A stretch of 8,346 nt of DNA from Deltaproteobacteria bacterium (GTDB lineage: Bacteria > Desulfobacterota > Dissulfuribacteria > Dissulfuribacterales > QOAL01). The stretch lies in contig JALWJV010000007.1 of NCBI GenBank assembly GCA_026996955.1, forward strand, positions 1-8,346, in the 5' to 3' direction. The notes under the pieces are model-generated. The model worked only from the letters and a program-made list of their open reading frames with translations. It did not search any database and was not told the origin of the DNA. A program made the translations under genes and the position numbers. Below are positions 5,267 to 8,346 of this stretch, one piece after another (positions within the stretch are counted from its first letter, which is position 1; each line of letters begins with the position of its first letter).

Positions 5267-7068
5267 ACCCTGTTTTCCATCTGCTCCAGCAGATAGATAA
5301 ATGCATCCTCCATGGTAATCTCACCCGTCTCCCCGGATGGGCACTTTGCCTTAAGCTCCTCAGGAGTCCCTTCAGCCAGCACCTTCCCTCCTGCCATTAT
5401 AACAAGCCTGTCACAGTACTCCGCCTCTTCCATGAAGTGGGTTGTCACCAGCACTGTGACGCCCTGCCTTACCAGGTTATTTATATGGCGCCAGAACTCC
5501 CGCCTGGCAAGGGGATCAACACCTGAGGTAGGTTCATCAAGAAATAGTATTGAGGGCTCGTGCATAAGGGCTGCGGCCAGGGCAAGGCGCTGTTTGAAGC
5601 CAAGGGGCAGGAGATGTGCCTTTGTTGATGCGTACTGGTGAAGCTCAAAGGTGTCCATTGCCCACTCAATCTGTATTCTTCGATGTCTGCCCTTAAGCCC
5701 GTAAACACTGCTGAAAAAATTGAGGTTCTGACGGACAGAAATTTCGCCATAGAGAGAAAATTTCTGTGCCATGTAGCCGATTCGTCTCCTGGCCTCAGAA
5801 CCGGCCTTTCTGAGGTCCTTTCCTGCCACAAGACAGGTCCCGTCTGATATGGGAAGAAGCCCGCAGAGCATACGGAAGGTGGTGGTCTTCCCTGCCCCGT
5901 TTGCCCCGAGAAGCCCGAACACCTCCCCCTGCCTGACAGAAAAGTTTATGCCGTTAACCGCATAAAAATCCCCGAAACGGCGCTTAAGATCCCTTACAAC
6001 AATGATTTCCCTGTCTGCATCAACCTGAATGGGATGTTCAAGCCTTATATCCCGGCTTATCTCCTCATCCTTGCGGCTGCCCTTAAGCCTTGCAATAAAA
6101 CAGTCCTCAAAACGGGGCGGCACAGACTCCACAACAAGTTTTCCCCATTTGGATTCCGGAACTGTTTTGGCAACAAGAGAAGGCGCATGCATGCCCGGGG
6201 CAGTGACAAGCCTGATGCTCTGCCCCAGGATCAGGGCGTCCACCACCCAGGGAAGGTCAGACAGCATTATCTGAAGGCCCCGCCTCTTTTCCTGCCTGAA
6301 CCCTGTTACTGTCCATGCCCTGCCCTGAACCTCTTTGCTGAATGCATCAGGAGGGCCCTGTCCCAGCAGTTCTCCATTGTGCAGGAGCGCAACCTCTGTG
6401 CACCGTTCCGCCTCGTCAAGGTAAGCAGTGCTCAGAAGCACGCTCATCTTTTCGTGCTCTACCAGCCTGTAAACTATTGCCCACAGTTCCCGTCTTGATA
6501 CAGGGTCAACCCCAACGGTGGGCTCATCAAGAAGAAGCAGGGAAGGTGCACGGACCAGTGTGCAGATAAGCCCCAATTTCTGTTTCATGCCCCCTGAAAG
6601 CCGGCCTGCCAGCCGTGATGTAAAAGGTGCCATGCCGGCCATGTCAAGAAGCTGTGCAAAGCGCTCCTTGCGCACGTTAACGGGAACTCCCTGAAGATCT
6701 GCATAAAGATCCATGTTCTCCTGCACCGTCAGGTCTTCATACAGTGCAAATCTCTGGGGCATGTACCCGATTTTTAACTGCACCTGAAGGGTGGACCTGG
6801 CTACATCTGTCCCAAGGACTGTGACACTGCCTTTATCCGGCCTTAGAAGGCCTGCGCACAGGCGCATGAAGGTGGTCTTGCCCGCTCCGTCAGGACCGAT
6901 CAGGCCGGTAACAATACCTGGCCTTATCTTTATGCTGAGGTTCTTTAATGCAGTGGTTACAAGAGAACCGCTCTTGAAGGTGCGGGTTACACCCTCTAGG
7001 ACAATGGCAGGGTTGGCAGGTGCCATGTCCTGCCCAGGCTCCGTTGATGCCTGCTGCACATATTCCAT
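5263..7068 (-). CDS. ABC transporter double-ATPase fusion, YbhF type
   Basis: A 601-residue protein with two ABC ATPase domains in one chain, like E. coli YbhF (about 578 residues), which powers an ABC-2-type efflux pump with separate membrane subunits. Domain 1 (about 22-245) has Walker A GPDGAGKT (58-65), signature LSGGMKQ (157-163) and Walker B LLLLDEP (177-183), but Ala215 where the switch His is expected (STAYLDEAE). A linker (246-350) follows. Domain 2 (355-575) has Walker A GANGAGKT (388-395), an altered signature LPLGFKQ (487-493), Walker B LFLDEP (508-513) and the switch His544 (TTHFMEEAEYC). The protein is cytoplasmic. No permease or HlyD-like gene is visible on either side. It lies 92 bases after panD on the same strand. 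The Shine-Dalgarno is weak; Met15 is an alternative start. The exported substrate is unknown. Confidence 0.9.
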   Translation of the reverse strand: MEYVQQASTEPGQDMAPANPAIVLEGVTRTFKSGSLVTTALKNLSIKIRPGIVTGLIGPDGAGKTTFMRLCAGLLRPDKGSVTVLGTDVARSTLQVQLKIGYMPQRFALYEDLTVQENMDLYADLQGVPVNVRKERFAQLLDMAGMAPFTSRLAGRLSGGMKQKLGLICTLVRAPSLLLLDEPTVGVDPVSRRELWAIVYRLVEHEKMSVLLSTAYLDEAERCTEVALLHNGELLGQGPPDAFSKEVQGRAWTVTGFRQEKRRGLQIMLSDLPWVVDALILGQSIRLVTAPGMHAPSLVAKTVPESKWGKLVVESVPPRFEDCFIARLKGSRKDEEISRDIRLEHPIQVDADREIIVVRDLKRRFGDFYAVNGINFSVRQGEVFGLLGANGAGKTTTFRMLCGLLPISDGTCLVAGKDLRKAGSEARRRIGYMAQKFSLYGEISVRQNLNFFSSVYGLKGRHRRIQIEWAMDTFELHQYASTKAHLLPLGFKQRLALAAALMHEPSILFLDEPTSGVDPLARREFWRHINNLVRQGVTVLVTTHFMEEAEYCDRLVIMAGGKVLAEGTPEELKAKCPSGETGEITMEDAFIYLLEQMENRV

Positions 7069-7160
7069 GTTTCAGAGGATGGTGGGCAGGAAAGTTGAAA
7101 GGGAAGGTACAAAAGGCGCGGATGTTATGCTGGGAGATTTTGAACTTTGCTTAGAGAGGC

Positions 7161-7538
7161 TCATGCAGGCACCCAGGCGTCAGTCCGCTCTTCCACTATC
7201 TGGTTTTCAGCGCCGAGCACTACAATTTTGCTGCATCCGGAACGTATCTCATCTTCAGAGTACTGGGCATATGAGGCGATAATGATAAGGTCGCCGATAT
7301 TTGCCTTTCTTGCAGCCGCTCCATTTATGCACACTGTGCCTGAGCCGCGTTCCCCGGTTATTATGTAGGTGTCAAAACGCTCGCCGTTGGTGATGTTATA
7401 AACCATCACCTGCTCACAGGGAAGCAGGTCAGCCGCTTCCATGAGATCAAGATCCAGGGTCAGGCTTCCTGCATAGTTTATGTTGGCATCTGTTACAGTT
7501 GCCCTGTGGATTTTTGATTTAAGCATGGTTCTTGTCAT
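7161..7538 (-). CDS. panD: Aspartate 1-decarboxylase proenzyme
   Basis: PanD decarboxylates L-aspartate to beta-alanine, which PanC joins to pantoate to make pantothenate, the precursor of coenzyme A. The 125-residue chain has the family start MTRTMLKSKIHRATVT and the self-cleavage site YAGS at residues 22-25. Cleavage between Gly24 and Ser25 gives the pyruvoyl group, at the same residue numbers as in E. coli. VYNITNGERFDTYIITGERG and CINGAAARKANIGDLIIIASYA complete the conserved core. The protein is full length and apparently intact. The start is 4 bases after the panC stop, and ACAGG (7546-7550 read in reverse) spans the end of panC 7 bases before the ATG, so translation is probably coupled to panC. 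Confidence 0.96.
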   Translation of the reverse strand: MTRTMLKSKIHRATVTDANINYAGSLTLDLDLMEAADLLPCEQVMVYNITNGERFDTYIITGERGSGTVCINGAAARKANIGDLIIIASYAQYSEDEIRSGCSKIVVLGAENQIVEERTDAWVPA

Positions 7539-7542
7539 GCCA

Positions 7543-8346
7543 TTACCTGTCTATGATAGCGTTATCAATAAGCCGTGTATTTCCAATAAAAACAGCCAGG
7601 GCAATAAGTGCAGGGTTTGGTATCTCCTCGGGTTCATTCAGTGTCTCCGGGTCCCCGAGGAATATGTAATCAATCCTGGCAGATGGCGTCTGAGTGATAA
7701 AATCCTGCAGTTTTTTCACCACTTCTTTGCGGCTGGTCAGCCCCTGGCTTAAAAGCTCCCTGCATTTTTCAATGGCCATGCTCAGCCACAGGGCGTCATT
7801 TCTCTCTGATTCAGAAAGATAGCTGTTGCGTGAACTCATTGCAAGGCCGTCATCTTCCCGCACTATTGGATAGCCATGTATCTCAACCGGGAAATTCAGG
7901 TCCCGCACCATCTGCCGTATTACCTGAAGCTGCTGAAAATCCTTTTCACCAAAGACGGCAATGTCAGGCTCAACGATATTGAAGAGTTTTGCAACAACCG
8001 TTGCCACACCCCTGAAATGACCGGGCCTTGTCCTTCCGCAAAGCCCTTTGGAGATTTCTGTCACCTCTACCCATGTCTGGTGGACCGGAAGGTAGATGTC
8101 GGACTTTTCCGGCATGAAAAGGCAGGCAACGCCCCTCTGTTCAGCAAGGCTGATATCCCGGCTGGTATCCCTGGGATATTTGTTAAAATCTTCAGACGGG
8201 CCAAACTGTGTGGGATTTACAAAGAGGCTTACAACTACACGGTCAGAAAGTCTTGAAGCCTCGTCCATAAGGGCAAGGTGTCCCTCATGAAAATATCCCA
8301 TGGTGGGCACAAATCCTACCTTAAGCCCCCTGCTGCGCCAGGTTCT
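7543..8346 (-). CDS. panC: Pantothenate synthetase, 5' end outside the window
   Basis: PanC joins pantoate and beta-alanine using ATP, through a pantoyl-adenylate intermediate. The frame is open to the right edge; 267 residues are visible, against about 283 in E. coli, so roughly 15 N-terminal residues are missing. The visible start reads RTWRSRGLKVGFVPTMGYFH, matching the family, so the GTG at 8308-8310 is an internal Val and not the start. Key motifs are the HIGH-like HEGH, NPTQFGPSEDFNKYPR, GRTRPGHFRGVATVVAKLFN, FGEKDFQQL and DGLAMSSRNSYLS. The C-terminus (ALIALAVFIGNTRLIDN) is complete. The gene order panC-panD is common; panB may lie further to the right but is not seen. Confidence 0.96.
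   Translation of the reverse strand, partial: RTWRSRGLKVGFVPTMGYFHEGHLALMDEASRLSDRVVVSLFVNPTQFGPSEDFNKYPRDTSRDISLAEQRGVACLFMPEKSDIYLPVHQTWVEVTEISKGLCGRTRPGHFRGVATVVAKLFNIVEPDIAVFGEKDFQQLQVIRQMVRDLNFPVEIHGYPIVREDDGLAMSSRNSYLSESERNDALWLSMAIEKCRELLSQGLTSRKEVVKKLQDFITQTPSARIDYIFLGDPETLNEPEEIPNPALIALAVFIGNTRLIDNAIIDR
7546..7550 (-). promoter_or_regulatory. panD ribosome binding site inside panC
   Basis: ACAGG on the minus strand lies in the last sense codons of panC, 7 bases before the panD ATG. It supports the ATG at 7538 and suggests translational coupling of the two genes. Confidence 0.6.

Noticed and set aside
6034..6498. A 154-residue plus-strand frame inside the ABC ATPase gene.
   Set aside because: It is antisense to a clear YbhF-type protein and its composition (many Pro, Cys, His, Arg) is typical of a shadow frame.
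7069..7160. A terminator or small gene between panD and the ABC gene.
   Set aside because: Only a weak AAAGTT/AACTTT pairing was seen, with no GC-rich stem and T-run, and no frame with a ribosome site. Read-through from panD is more likely.
8308..8310. GTG as the start of panC.
   Set aside because: The frame stays open to the window edge and the upstream residues (RSRGLKVGF) match the PanC family, so the real start is outside the window.

Overview
This 8.3 kb window reads as an ordinary, gene-dense bacterial chromosome segment. The HD-GYP protein with a two-helix membrane sensor, a YbhF-type double ATPase and an ArnA-like formyltransferase suggest a Gram-negative. Together with larB and a four-helix-bundle/suffix protein, they make an anaerobic Desulfobacterota (deltaproteobacterial) lineage my best guess. 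That placement is inference from gene content and has not been tested. No tRNA, rRNA, CRISPR array or insertion sequence was seen, and no gene-free gap exceeds 300 bases.

Layout. (1) Bases 1-198, minus strand: the first 66 codons of a COG2187-type phosphotransferase/kinase, cut by the left edge. (2) Bases 199-373: an AT-rich divergent promoter region with a palindrome and a spaced inverted repeat. (3) Bases 374-3473, plus strand: a four-gene run made of a Gln-rich helical protein of unknown function, larB (first step of nickel-pincer-nucleotide cofactor synthesis), a four-helix-bundle protein with a suffix domain, and a stand-alone ArnA-like formyltransferase. (4) Bases 3447-3872, minus strand: a Nudix hydrolase whose 3' end overlaps the formyltransferase. 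(5) Bases 3992-5266, plus strand: a membrane-anchored HD-GYP c-di-GMP phosphodiesterase. (6) Bases 8346-5263, minus strand: panC (5' end outside the window), panD, then a double-ATPase ABC protein of the YbhF type.

How the genes work together. panC and panD supply and use beta-alanine for pantothenate and are tightly coupled (4-base gap). The gene at 374 and larB are also tightly coupled (5-base gap), which makes the unknown protein a candidate partner for LarB. larC and larE are not in the window. The ABC ATPase has no permease gene beside it here. Both convergent gene pairs overlap at their 3' ends, leaving no intergenic terminator; one pair shares the TTAA at 5263-5266 for both stop codons.

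The most unusual DNA is at 2212-2311, inside the four-helix-bundle gene. GAC on the left arm and GTC on the right arm recur at about 10-base spacing with dyad symmetry, and the whole element is read in frame as a linker between two protein domains. I found no clear evidence of a wholly new multi-gene system. This element and the unknown larB-coupled gene are the best leads.
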